Assembly: GCA_964589175.1 (NCBI GenBank)
Contig: CAZPRY010000010.1
Span: 38,744-102,743, forward strand
DNA length: 64,000 bases
Direction: 5' to 3'
Source: CAZPRY01 sp964589175
Lineage (GTDB): Bacteria > Fidelibacterota > UBA2242
Positions 53,386 through 62,161 of the stretch are shown in pieces. Under the pieces are notes generated by a model that made no database searches, had not been told where the DNA came from, and saw nothing but the letters and a program-made list of their open reading frames with translations. Position 1 is the stretch's first letter. Each line of letters begins with the position of its first letter. Both the position numbers and the translations under genes were made by a program.

Positions 53386-56300
53386 ATGAGAATTTCTGCA
53401 CAGGATCTGCTTCAGAACGAACACAGCAAGAGAGAACTATCCGATTTTCTGGAACGCGTAAATCGCACGGAGACCGATTTTCCGAAGGATAAAACAGTAG
53501 TCGATCTCATATCGGAATTGGCCGGAAGCTGCCCGCAAAGGATCGCACTGGTCTTTGAAAATCAATCGCTGACCTACGCCCAACTGGAAACGAATTCGAA
53601 TCGACTGGCCGAATTCCTGAGCAATCGAGAAATCGGGCCGGGCTTCGTGGTTGCGGTTCTGTTGGAGCGTTCTCTTGAGATCGTAATCGCTATGCTGGCT
53701 ATATGGAAGGCTGGAGCCGTTTTCTGCCCCATGAGTACCCGCATTCCATTTGAACGCCAAAAATATATCATCAATGATACGGCGGCAGCCATGCTGATTT
53801 CTCAGCGAAAATTTACCCGGGATATCAATCGCTTGCAGTGGGAGTGCCCGAAATTGCGGAACATTCTGTGCCTGGACAGCGAGGATTTCTTCAAGGAGAT
53901 CGAAGCAGGCACCTCGATAATGGACCAGGAACTCTGGGATTATATCGGCGCCGAAGCCCACGATGATATCTCTGCCGGTGGCTGGAAAAGTGCCTTTTCC
54001 GGGGAATGGCTTGGCCGCGAGGTCATGGATCAATATTCCGAAAATATCTTCCGGAAACTGTCCCCTTATTTACATAAAGAAATGAAGATCCTGGAGATCG
54101 GGTGCTCCTCCGGGATCAGTATGTTCCGGTTAGCACCACTGGTCGGGGAGTACTACGGAGTTGATATCTCCGCGACGATTCTGGAATATTCGCGCAAGGA
54201 AGCCGCCAGAAGAGGATGCGGAAATATCATTTTAAAACGACTGGGAGCTCACGAGATCGATTCTTTGAGAGCGGACGGTTTCGACATCATGATCTTAAAC
54301 AGCGTAGCCCAGAGTTTCAGCGGGCATAATTATTTCCGGGACACCCTGCGCAAGTCCATTGATCTGATGAAAGATAACGGTATTATTTTTCTGGGGCACA
54401 TCTGGGATCAGGATGAAAAGGCAGCCCATCTGAAATCGATTGAAGACCATCTGAATCGCAATAAAAGTACAGGCAAACAGGTCATCGCAGATCTCACTCA
54501 GGATCTGTACATATCGAGGAATTTTCTACGGGATTTGCGCTACGATCTTCCCGAAATAGAGAGTGTTGAGTTTTCCGAGATGGATGCGGACCGGAGAGAA
54601 CTTTCCTCATACAGCTTCGACGCAATCTTAAAAATCAACAAAACGGCAGCACCGGACAGACTATTAACTGCGCAGAGAAGCCGATACCAATTTGACAATA
54701 GGGCTGTTCTTCAAAACTCCGGCGAATCATTTCGCAATCGATCCGAAGCTGGGCAGGCCGCATATCTCATCTATACTTCCGGTACCTCGGGTCAGCCGAA
54801 GGGTGTTGTCAATCTGCACCGCTCTCTGGTGAATGTCTTATTATCCGAAATTGAGGAAATATTTAAAAACTATGATGGTATTCTCAGAGTCGCGCATATC
54901 CTTTCTTTTAGTTTCGATGCTTCATTGATCGGTTTACTGGCCTCCTTTCTGAAAGGCCATACGGTTTATATCGTGGAGGATTATATCATCTATGATAGTC
55001 GATTGCTCGCAGAATATTTGATATCGAATCAAATTGAGGTCTTCAGTAGTTCGCCGGCCCTTCTGTCCGTGCTTTTTCGGGATACTGTTTTTCGAAATCA
55101 AAGTGGCGGCCTTAAACATATCATAGCCGGCGGTGAGGAGTTACCAGTATCGATGGTTCGGGATCTGTATTCGATTCAAGGATGTAGCGGAGTATCGATT
55201 ACCAATGCCTACGGACCGACCGAGTGCTGTATCGAGGTAAGCCTGCAAACCATCAATCATGAATCCTTTCAATCGTATCCGAAAATTCCGATTGGGAAAC
55301 CGATTCAGAACGTCCGCATTCAGATTCTCGATTCAGAGCTACTTCCCGTGCCGGTGGGAATTCCGGGAGAGATCTGTATCGCCGGGGAAGCGCTCGGCTG
55401 GGGATATTTGAATGATGTCGAGCTGTCTCATCAAAGATTTGTGAAATCTCCGCAGGATGGGGAGCTGCTCTACCGGACGGGTGACATTGGACGCTGGCTG
55501 AAAAGCGGGGTGCTTGAGTTTATGGGCAGGAATGACGGCCAGGTGAAAGTTCGGGGATTTCGGGTTGAACTCGGGGAAGTCGATTCCGTAATCGAAAGCC
55601 ATGAAGGAGTTCTGCGCAGTGTAACCATAGCGAAAAATCTTTGCGGGGATTACAGGGAATTACTGTCGTATATTCAGATTACCGAAGAGGACATCGATCT
55701 AAAAAGGCTGCGCGAATTCCTCAGACAGCGCTTACCGGAATATATGATCCCGAGTTATTTTATTCCTGTCGATCGCTATCCTCTCACGCTGAACGGCAAA
55801 GTCGATAAGTCGGCGCTTCCATTGCCGGAGCCGAGTATCAATGGTGGCAACTCACGGATTTTTAAAACGAACAATCCGATTGAAGAGCGGTTACAACAGA
55901 TCTGGAAAGAAATTCTGCTTCTGGAACGGGTTGCGATCAATGATAATTTCTTTGACATCGGGGGACATTCACTCAGCGCCGTCCAGATGATGTATAAGAT
56001 CGAGACAACCTTCGGGGTCCATCTACCGCTGAGTATCCTCTTCCATGAGAGTACGATTGAGCAGATTGCCAAACATATCCAGAAAAAAGAGGAAGCGGTT
56101 CAATATTCGCCGGTCATCGCGGTGCGCAAAAGCGGAAAACTACCCCCGCTGTTCGGCTTTCATCCGGTTGGGGGGAACATTTTGTGTTACTACGATCTCG
56201 CTCAGCAACTGCCGGGTGATTTGCCGCTGTATATGTTTCAATCGACCGGTTTACAGAAGGATCCCCCCATCCGATTGGAAACGGTTGAGCAGATGGCGGA

Positions 56301-56916
56301 TTATTATCTGAAGCATATCAGGGAGATCCAGCCGGCGGGCCCCTATTTTTTAATGGGATATTCCTTCGGGGGGATGGTTGCTTTCGATATTGCCCGGAAA
56401 TTATCCGCGGAAGGGGCAGAGGTCCCCTTGCTCGCAATTCTGGATTGTGGCACCATTCATCATTCTGCTGACGAGCTGATGAAACGGGACGAGTCCGGAT
56501 TCATCGCCCATCTGCTTGCAGAATATCTGGAACTCGATGAAGAGTATATGCGAACTCTGGATCGGGATGCGAGATTGGCCTATATCACAAGAGAGGCGCA
56601 TCAGGCCGGCGTCGTGGATGAAGGTTTTGGGGTCGAGAACACGAAACAAATGATCAATATTTATTCCGCCAATGGAATGGCTGCCGTGAAATATCAGCCT
56701 CAGCCGTATACGGGCAAAATTGTTTTGTTCCGCGCCGAGGAGCATTCGCGTTCATCGTTTTTAGATAACGATTGCACGACGCTCGGGTGGGAACGATATT
56801 CGGCCCAGGAGATCGAGCTCCATTTCGTGCCCGGGAAACATGATACAATGCTGATAAAGCCATACGTCGATACGCTGGCGCAAAAACTTTCGCAGATAAT
56901 CCGGAGAATGACCTGA
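53386..56916 (+). CDS. NRPS 3: adenylation domain with inserted methyltransferase, T, TE (1176 residues)
   Basis: An A domain begins without its own C domain. Motifs A1-A2 (LTYAQLETNSNRLA; IWKAGAVFCPM) are followed, before A3 (YTSGTSGQPKG at 463), by about 280 residues containing a SAM methyltransferase (LEIGCSSG at 236-243, YYGVDIS). The A domain then resumes to NGKVDK. T domain Ser862. A type I thioesterase closes the line: GYSFGG with Ser993, Asp1020, His1152. Pocket residues D-A-I-S-I-G-A-I-E match no code I know. A-domains interrupted between A2 and A3 are rare and have been linked to side-chain methylation. The TE would release the chain by hydrolysis or cyclisation. Confidence 0.93.
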   Translation: MRISAQDLLQNEHSKRELSDFLERVNRTETDFPKDKTVVDLISELAGSCPQRIALVFENQSLTYAQLETNSNRLAEFLSNREIGPGFVVAVLLERSLEIVIAMLAIWKAGAVFCPMSTRIPFERQKYIINDTAAAMLISQRKFTRDINRLQWECPKLRNILCLDSEDFFKEIEAGTSIMDQELWDYIGAEAHDDISAGGWKSAFSGEWLGREVMDQYSENIFRKLSPYLHKEMKILEIGCSSGISMFRLAPLVGEYYGVDISATILEYSRKEAARRGCGNIILKRLGAHEIDSLRADGFDIMILNSVAQSFSGHNYFRDTLRKSIDLMKDNGIIFLGHIWDQDEKAAHLKSIEDHLNRNKSTGKQVIADLTQDLYISRNFLRDLRYDLPEIESVEFSEMDADRRELSSYSFDAILKINKTAAPDRLLTAQRSRYQFDNRAVLQNSGESFRNRSEAGQAAYLIYTSGTSGQPKGVVNLHRSLVNVLLSEIEEIFKNYDGILRVAHILSFSFDASLIGLLASFLKGHTVYIVEDYIIYDSRLLAEYLISNQIEVFSSSPALLSVLFRDTVFRNQSGGLKHIIAGGEELPVSMVRDLYSIQGCSGVSITNAYGPTECCIEVSLQTINHESFQSYPKIPIGKPIQNVRIQILDSELLPVPVGIPGEICIAGEALGWGYLNDVELSHQRFVKSPQDGELLYRTGDIGRWLKSGVLEFMGRNDGQVKVRGFRVELGEVDSVIESHEGVLRSVTIAKNLCGDYRELLSYIQITEEDIDLKRLREFLRQRLPEYMIPSYFIPVDRYPLTLNGKVDKSALPLPEPSINGGNSRIFKTNNPIEERLQQIWKEILLLERVAINDNFFDIGGHSLSAVQMMYKIETTFGVHLPLSILFHESTIEQIAKHIQKKEEAVQYSPVIAVRKSGKLPPLFGFHPVGGNILCYYDLAQQLPGDLPLYMFQSTGLQKDPPIRLETVEQMADYYLKHIREIQPAGPYFLMGYSFGGMVAFDIARKLSAEGAEVPLLAILDCGTIHHSADELMKRDESGFIAHLLAEYLELDEEYMRTLDRDARLAYITREAHQAGVVDEGFGVENTKQMINIYSANGMAAVKYQPQPYTGKIVLFRAEEHSRSSFLDNDCTTLGWERYSAQEIELHFVPGKHDTMLIKPYVDTLAQKLSQIIRRMT

Positions 56917-56987
56917 ATTTTGGAGCATAATCCGGATGCGATCGGAGAGCAAGGCAATGAAGATTAGGTATGATATAAGGAGGTGAA

Positions 56988-57269
56988 ATGGTACGGATCG
57001 GACATGTTCCGGAAATACTGGAAGTCAAGCGACATCTGGATGATTTAAAGAAAAGGCAACTGCTTCAGGAGTGGGAGCTGCCTTATGAAAACCTCTTAAC
57101 GAGGTTGACGGCGGCGATCTTTTTCTTAACTCCGGTAAGTTCAGAGAAATTGCCGGAAATCTGGGAGGAACTGGAACAGCATAAGATGCTGCACTACCGG
57201 CGCAATGATGAGAAAAAACTCTCCGGACTGGAGTGGCGGGTCGAATTTAATAAAGGATTTGAACTTTGA
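56988..57269 (+). CDS. Small unknown protein (93 residues) after the NRPS
   Basis: A 93-residue protein with one of the best ribosome sites in the window (TAAGGAGGTGAA just before the ATG), so translation is likely. It is helical, with an amphipathic N-terminal part (LEVKRHLDDLKKRQLLQEW) and a proline-containing middle (FFLTPVSSEKLPEIWEEL). No family recognised; it is not MbtH-like (no NxExQxSxWP pattern). It starts 71 nt after the NRPS stop on the same strand, so it may be a cluster gene, but its role is unknown. Confidence 0.6.
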   Translation: MVRIGHVPEILEVKRHLDDLKKRQLLQEWELPYENLLTRLTAAIFFLTPVSSEKLPEIWEELEQHKMLHYRRNDEKKLSGLEWRVEFNKGFEL

Positions 57270-57474
57270 TATCCAAACCGGTAATTTGCCGTGATGATTT
57301 TAAAGAATTATCGGAGCAGGAGAGGTCGGATTGAACAGCTCGGATTTGGATCGAAAGCGAGTCATCGGATTGGATAACTTCCGTTAGATATTGAAGAAAT
57401 TCGGGGATAAATTGATATGAAAGCAGACTGTAAATTGGTATATTAAAGAAAATTATGTTAAGACGGAGAGTAAC

Positions 57475-58359
57475 TTGAAAGAGTCGGGTGCCATAAAAAG
57501 TATTTTTATCATAGCATATCACAAGATAAAAGCATGGTTTAAGAAAAAGTGGAATAAGTATAAATACGGAATCGTTATCACAACGCTGATTCTGTTATTT
57601 CTTATTATTTACTTCTGGAAAAATATTTTTATTTCCATACATCCCGGTTATAAAGGGGTTTTGTGGCATAGGTTTGGCGGTACGGTGCTGACGAGAGTTT
57701 ACGGGGAGGGGGTCCATGCCATTCTGCCGATTGACAGGATGATCCTCTATGATATCAAAAGGCAAAACATTGACGATTCCATCAGTATTTTGACTTCGGA
57801 AGGTTTGTATATCGACCTGCAGTACTCCTTTCGTTTCCATCCCATAGCGGATTCGGTGGCGGTGATTCATCAGAGTATTGGAAGTGACTATCTCGCAAAA
57901 ATTGTATTGCCGGAAGTCAGGGGAGCCGCTTTGTCCGTTATCGGTAATTATACGCCGGAGAAACTTTATAAGATGTCCACGCTTTTTATTCAGGCCAGCA
58001 TCCGGCATCATTTACTAAAACAGCTATCACCATATAATATCATCATCGAGGACATCATTATCACGAAAATTACCTTGCCGGAGACGATCAAAGCATCGAT
58101 AGAGCGCAAACTCGCGGCAGAGCAGTTGTCGATGGAGTTCGATTATAAACTGATGATCGAAGAAAAGGAACGCCAAAGGAAGGCGATAGAGGCCAGTGGT
58201 ATCCGGGAATTCGAAACCGTGTCCGGGATATCGATCCTGAAATGGAAAGGGCTGGAAGTTACCTCGGAGTTGGCGAAATCCGAGAATGCCAAGATTATCA
58301 TAATGGGGAACGGTGATCAGGACTTACCGATTCTGCTAAATACGGAATCCAAGCCATGA
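57475..58359 (+). CDS. SPFH/prohibitin-family membrane protein
   Basis: A 294-residue protein with one membrane helix at about 31-49 and a Band 7/SPFH domain after it (HPGYKGVLWHRFGGTVLTRVYGEGVHAILPI, here split by the family's usual turns), then an Ala/Glu/Lys-rich helix (LAAEQLSMEFDYKLMIEEKERQ). SPFH proteins oligomerise into large membrane rings or microdomains. Start is TTG at 57475, with GGAG about 7 nt upstream. Its stop overlaps the next gene's ATG by 4 nt. With the next two genes it forms a tight three-gene unit unlike the assembly line around it. Confidence 0.85.
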   Translation: MKESGAIKSIFIIAYHKIKAWFKKKWNKYKYGIVITTLILLFLIIYFWKNIFISIHPGYKGVLWHRFGGTVLTRVYGEGVHAILPIDRMILYDIKRQNIDDSISILTSEGLYIDLQYSFRFHPIADSVAVIHQSIGSDYLAKIVLPEVRGAALSVIGNYTPEKLYKMSTLFIQASIRHHLLKQLSPYNIIIEDIIITKITLPETIKASIERKLAAEQLSMEFDYKLMIEEKERQRKAIEASGIREFETVSGISILKWKGLEVTSELAKSENAKIIIMGNGDQDLPILLNTESKP

Positions 58360-59321
58360 TATTCCGACGCTGCTTAATTGGGCTATTGCTGCTGGTCTGT
58401 TTCTGCCATGCGCAGGAGAATAGATCGCTTCGGCGGGTAGTGCTGAACACTTCCTGGTATCCGCAGGCCCAATTTGCCGGATACTACACGGCGGCGGAGA
58501 AAGGATTCTATGCCGAGGAAGGCCTTGAGGTAGACTTCATTTTCTCGGATGTCAATTTCAACGTAGAGGAAAATCTGAAGAATTCCAAGGCGGACTTCGG
58601 TATCATGTGGCTGCATGAAGGTATCCGGTCCCATCATCGGAATCCGGACATCGTTCATATCGCGCAGTTTTTCCACAATTCCTCAATTCTTCTGGTAGCG
58701 AAGAAAGAAAGAGTCAGTTCCCTGGACCAGCTGCAGGGGAAATCGGTGGGTATCTGGAAACCGTTTGTTCCGATCTTATCCGATGTGGTGTCGAAGAACG
58801 GTGCAAGAGAAGTCGAAATTGTCCCGGTTCGTGAGGGTGTCGAGCTCCTGTTGCTGGATGCTCTCGACGCGGTCCTCGTGATGCGCTATAATGAGTACAT
58901 CCAACTGCTGCGCAGCGGTATGGAAGAGGACCAGTATTTTGTGGTAGAAATTGATTCGGGCGGTACGCTGCTCCCCGAGGACGGGCTGTACTGCCGCCGG
59001 GAATTTCAGAAGGCCGAGCCGAAGTTGTGCGGCGGATTCGTAAGGGCAAGTCTGCGAGGCTGGGAATATGCCATTAATAACATTGACGAGGCCGTTGGAT
59101 ATACTTTGAAATACATGGATCTGGAGAGGCGAAGGGCTGATATATATATCCAGAAGCAGGTGCTTGAAACCATAAAATCGAGCTATTTCCCGGAGGAAAT
59201 CAATCCGGATTTTACCGTACTTAATCCGGTTGATTTCGAACGCCTGGATCAGTTTCTGTTCCGCTCCGGGATTATCGCAAAAAGAACCGACTATCGGCAA
59301 TTTCAGAAGAAGAGCTTTTAA
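58356..59321 (+). CDS. NMT1/THI5-like periplasmic binding protein
   Basis: A 321-residue protein with a cleavable signal peptide (hydrophobic 5-17, cut probably near residue 20) and a NMT1/THI5-like fold: VVLNTSWYPQAQFAGYYTAAEKGFY (shown here in its usual order), ADFGIMW, then DQLQGKSVGIW. This group includes binding proteins for nitrate, sulfonates, hydroxymethylpyrimidine and others. No permease or ATPase genes adjoin it. Overlaps of 4 nt with the SPFH gene and 1 nt with the dCache gene imply co-translation, so it may deliver a ligand signal to the Cache protein. Confidence 0.85.
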   Translation: MIFRRCLIGLLLLVCFCHAQENRSLRRVVLNTSWYPQAQFAGYYTAAEKGFYAEEGLEVDFIFSDVNFNVEENLKNSKADFGIMWLHEGIRSHHRNPDIVHIAQFFHNSSILLVAKKERVSSLDQLQGKSVGIWKPFVPILSDVVSKNGAREVEIVPVREGVELLLLDALDAVLVMRYNEYIQLLRSGMEEDQYFVVEIDSGGTLLPEDGLYCRREFQKAEPKLCGGFVRASLRGWEYAINNIDEAVGYTLKYMDLERRRADIYIQKQVLETIKSSYFPEEINPDFTVLNPVDFERLDQFLFRSGIIAKRTDYRQFQKKSF

Positions 59322-60244
59322 TGGACCGAACGACGTTTAACCGAAAAGAAAAACGAATACTGTTTGTGGCTGCAGTGATTCTGTTGCTTGTGGTTTCGGT
59401 AGGCTCCTGGCGATTGTTAACGCATCACGGAGCAAAGCGTAGTATCCGGAAAACAATGCTGAATGTTGGAATAAATCAAAGAGAAAAAATCGAGCGATTT
59501 ATCTTCTCTCTTCAGGATATACCGGATTATATTGCCTTCCCCCTGGGCAACACGCATTTATCAGAGAGTGATTTGGGGGATTTGCTTCAGATGATCGTCA
59601 AAAATAACGATGAAATTTACGGTTCCGCCTGTGCCTTTGAGCCGTACGCATATAAGGAAGATCAATATTATTTTGCCCCGTATTACTATGGCCTGGGAGA
59701 GGAAGTCCGGCGCAACGATTTAGGTACTGAAGAATATGATTACTTTTCCTGGAATTGGTATCTTTTACCGAAACGCCTCAAGAAGGCCGTCTGGACCGAA
59801 CCTTTTTTTGATGAGGGTGGCGGCGGAGTCAATATGACAACCTATGCGGTTCCCATTTTCAAATATGATGAAAGCGACAGTACTTTTATCGGTGTGATAA
59901 CAGTTGATTTGACACTTCAATGGGTCGACAAAATCATCGAATCCATTCAATATTTGAAAACCGGACAGGTTTTACTGCTATCCCGATCGGGTATAATCAT
60001 AAGCACCTCCCGGGATCTTAAGGATTTGAGGTTTTGCAAGGCTGATATATTAGCAGAATCGATTGCCAGTCTCAGCTCTGCCGAAAGTGGGATGGCATTA
60101 AGAGAGCTAGGCCGGAAAATTCTGCAAAAACAAACCGGAGTGATGAATTTCCCGATAGCGGGCGATCATAGGTTGTATGTCGGACATTTCCCTTTGCGCA
60201 GCTGTGACTGGTCGCTTGTCCTGATCTATGAGGATGAATCATAA
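59321..60244 (+). CDS. Stand-alone dCache sensor domain protein
   Basis: A 307-residue protein with one N-terminal membrane helix (about 13-32) and a periplasmic double-Cache domain: the long helix LNVGINQREKIERFIFSLQD, SACAFEPYAYKEDQYYFAPYYY, WTEPFFDEGGGGVNMTTYAVPI, then FIGVITVDLTLQWV and a C-terminal GMALRELG...CDWSLVLIYEDES. Normally a second membrane helix and an effector (HAMP, kinase, SpoIIE phosphatase, GGDEF) would follow, but the frame stops just there. Downstream DNA does not encode a membrane helix in another frame that I can see. It therefore looks like a sensor without an output, perhaps working with the SPFH protein. Confidence 0.8.
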   Translation: MDRTTFNRKEKRILFVAAVILLLVVSVGSWRLLTHHGAKRSIRKTMLNVGINQREKIERFIFSLQDIPDYIAFPLGNTHLSESDLGDLLQMIVKNNDEIYGSACAFEPYAYKEDQYYFAPYYYGLGEEVRRNDLGTEEYDYFSWNWYLLPKRLKKAVWTEPFFDEGGGGVNMTTYAVPIFKYDESDSTFIGVITVDLTLQWVDKIIESIQYLKTGQVLLLSRSGIIISTSRDLKDLRFCKADILAESIASLSSAESGMALRELGRKILQKQTGVMNFPIAGDHRLYVGHFPLRSCDWSLVLIYEDES

Positions 60245-60320
60245 GAGAATCGACGGCGACAGGTATCACAATCTTTGAAATGATTTTTATTATTATGAAC
60301 ACAAAAAGGCAGGGTTTCTT

Positions 60321-60491
60321 ATGTTAGTAGCAGTGTGGGTGATCTTAAGTTTTATCGTGGGAATCTTGGGCAGGAAAACTGTTTTGGGGTTCTGGGGTGC
60401 TTTCATCTTTTCTCTTTTTTTTACACCGGTTCTTGTTTTGCTGTACGTTGTGCTCGCTAAAAAAGAGAAGGAACCGAATACAGAGGAATAA
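60321..60491 (+). CDS. Small two-helix membrane protein (56 residues)
   Basis: A short frame beginning MLVAVWVILSFIVGILG and ending AKKEKEPNTEE. Two hydrophobic segments (about 2-17 and 23-45) join through a GRKTVLGFWGAF turn, then a charged tail. This pattern (short 2-TM protein with GxxGAF turn) is common in environmental bacteria but uncharacterised. A weak AGGG lies 6-9 nt upstream. It precedes the DUF697 gene by 27 nt and may be co-transcribed. Confidence 0.6.
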   Translation: MLVAVWVILSFIVGILGRKTVLGFWGAFIFSLFFTPVLVLLYVVLAKKEKEPNTEE

Positions 60492-60518
60492 TAAATACAC
60501 GCTCACAAGGAGGTAACG

Positions 60519-61019
60519 ATGACGGAAGTTAAAACACAGGCGGCGAAGACTGTGGTTATCGATCGAGATGAAATGGCCGGGAAAGTAGTACGCAACTACA
60601 TGTACTGGTCGATGGGTGCCGGTCTGATACCGGTTCCGGTTCTGGACATTGCCGTGGTCACCGGCGTTCAGCTCAAAATGCTGAGTCAGGTAGCCAAATT
60701 GTACGAAGTGCAATTTTCCGAGGTTCGCGGAAAATCCATTGTTTCTGCGCTCTTGGGTTCCATTGTGCCGAGTTCACTTTCGAAAACCTGGCTGGGGAGT
60801 CTCTTTAAGTTGGTTCCCGTGATCGGCACGTACGCCGGTTCGGTATCGATGGCCATTTTCTCGGGTGCGGCCTGCTATGCGATCGGCAAGGTTTTTATTC
60901 AGCATTTTGCGTCCGGCGGAACTTTCCTGGATTTCGACCCCAAGAAGGTCGGGGAAAAATTCGCGGCGGAGTTTGAGGAAGGCAAAGCCAAAGCCGAGGA
61001 GATGAAAAAGGCTAAGTAA
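60519..61019 (+). CDS. DUF697 / YcjF-like membrane protein
   Basis: A 166-residue protein of the DUF697 type: a YWSMGAGLIPVPVLDIAVVTG hydrophobic helix-turn-helix, QLKMLSQVAKLYEV, and a second pair of hydrophobic segments (TYAGSVSMAIFSGAACYAIGKVF). It ends in an acidic and lysine-rich tail. The ATG follows AAGGAGGTAACG. Function unknown; related domains sit on GTPases and in stress operons. Nothing links it to peptide synthesis. Confidence 0.8.
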   Translation: MTEVKTQAAKTVVIDRDEMAGKVVRNYMYWSMGAGLIPVPVLDIAVVTGVQLKMLSQVAKLYEVQFSEVRGKSIVSALLGSIVPSSLSKTWLGSLFKLVPVIGTYAGSVSMAIFSGAACYAIGKVFIQHFASGGTFLDFDPKKVGEKFAAEFEEGKAKAEEMKKAK

Positions 61020-61360
61020 GTGCTGCTTTTGTTGTAGGACTTGTTTGCTGATTTCTGATATTCCCCGTCGGAATGGGTGAATCCCTCCGATGGAGTATGG
61101 TATGGAGCGTCTGTACCTGCGTCGAGATTATGTTCCGAACCATCAGGATAAGATTGGGTGCGCCTGTTTTCTGGTTCATCGGAAAAAGTTTTGGATTTAC
61201 TGTCCCAGGTTGATTCTTCGCAGTTTAAAACCGGACGGCCCGGGTACCCGGAAGTGTCCGGTGGGTTTGCCTTTTTCCGGACGGGTAGTGTTCATTAACT
61301 ATAAAGCATCCCGGGAATCAAACCGGCGCGCTCTGACGGTTATTAACCTATATCATTAAA
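61020..61360. other. Intergenic region upstream of the type II thioesterase
   Basis: 341 bases. An 89-codon frame (61090-61359) lacks a ribosome site and has an unlikely composition, so it is not called. The stretch holds a perfect 12-bp palindrome CCGGGTACCCGG at 61240-61251 nested between CCGGAC (61231) and GTCCGG (61256), which could form a hairpin or bind a dimeric regulator. No clear T-run follows. Confidence 0.4.
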
Positions 61361-62134
61361 ATGGAGCTGTACTTGCCGGTGGCGGAGAAGAACGGAATGA
61401 CATTACCGATAAGTCGAGAAGCTAATAAACGGATTCGACTGTACTGCCTACCCTACGCGGGCGGCAATGCAAGTATTTTTCAGGCCTGGAAAAGGGACCT
61501 GGATCACCGCGTCGAACTATATCCCGTCGGACTTGCGGGGCGGGGTAGCCGTTTGGGCGAGGCGCTCAGTGCTTCGATTCAGGAGGCCGCCCAGGATGCG
61601 TTCTCCGGTCTGAGATCTGAATTTGACCGGTTCGAGTATGCGCTATTCGGTCACAGCATGGGCGCCTTAATCGCATTTGAATTGGCGAGGATCATCAGCC
61701 ATTCCAATGTGAAGCAACCGGCGCATATCTTCTTCTCGGGCAGAGAGGCGCCCCATATTTCCGCGAACGGATCCCCAAAGTACCACCTCATGCCCGAAGA
61801 TGAATTTCGAGAGGAGATCCTCAAAATGGGAGGCACTCCGCCGGAAATTTTCCAGAACAGACAGTTGCGCGAATTGTTCGTGCCGATTTTGCGGAATGAT
61901 TTTCGCATTACGGAAAACTATGCTCTCGGTGCGGGTGACGTTCGGTTCGATAATCCTATCTCGGTCTTGGTCGGCGAAGACGAGGACTACAGCCGGGAGG
62001 AGATTACGGGTTGGCGAGGGTACAGCAGCGCCGCATGCGATATCCGGAGTTTCAAAGGCGGACACTTCTTTATTAAGGACAGTGAAAAGCTGGTATTGGA
62101 AAGCATCAACTCGACTTTGCGGAATTATCTCTGA
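61361..62134 (+). CDS. Type II thioesterase (GrsT-like)
   Basis: A 257-residue alpha/beta hydrolase of the external thioesterase group. It has LYCLPYAGGNASIFQAW, GHSMG with Ser99, and the FKGGHFF motif with His235. Such enzymes clear stalled or wrongly primed acyl groups from carrier proteins. That is useful in an assembly line whose first T domain has no A domain and whose PKS modules rely on trans loading. The catalytic acid lies probably near the VLVGEDEDY turn. It is 27 nt upstream of the phosphopantetheinyl transferase gene. Confidence 0.92.
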   Translation: MELYLPVAEKNGMTLPISREANKRIRLYCLPYAGGNASIFQAWKRDLDHRVELYPVGLAGRGSRLGEALSASIQEAAQDAFSGLRSEFDRFEYALFGHSMGALIAFELARIISHSNVKQPAHIFFSGREAPHISANGSPKYHLMPEDEFREEILKMGGTPPEIFQNRQLRELFVPILRNDFRITENYALGAGDVRFDNPISVLVGEDEDYSREEITGWRGYSSAACDIRSFKGGHFFIKDSEKLVLESINSTLRNYL

Positions 62135-62161
62135 ACTCAACAAATAAGCCGATTTCGCATC

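Noticed and set aside
53386..56916. Possibility that the methyltransferase region in NRPS 3 is a separate gene or assembly chimera
   Set aside because: The frame is continuous, the A-domain motifs resume in order after it, and such interruptions are known.
61090..61359. 89-codon frame just before the type II thioesterase
   Set aside because: No ribosome site, unlikely composition and no family resemblance; treated as intergenic.
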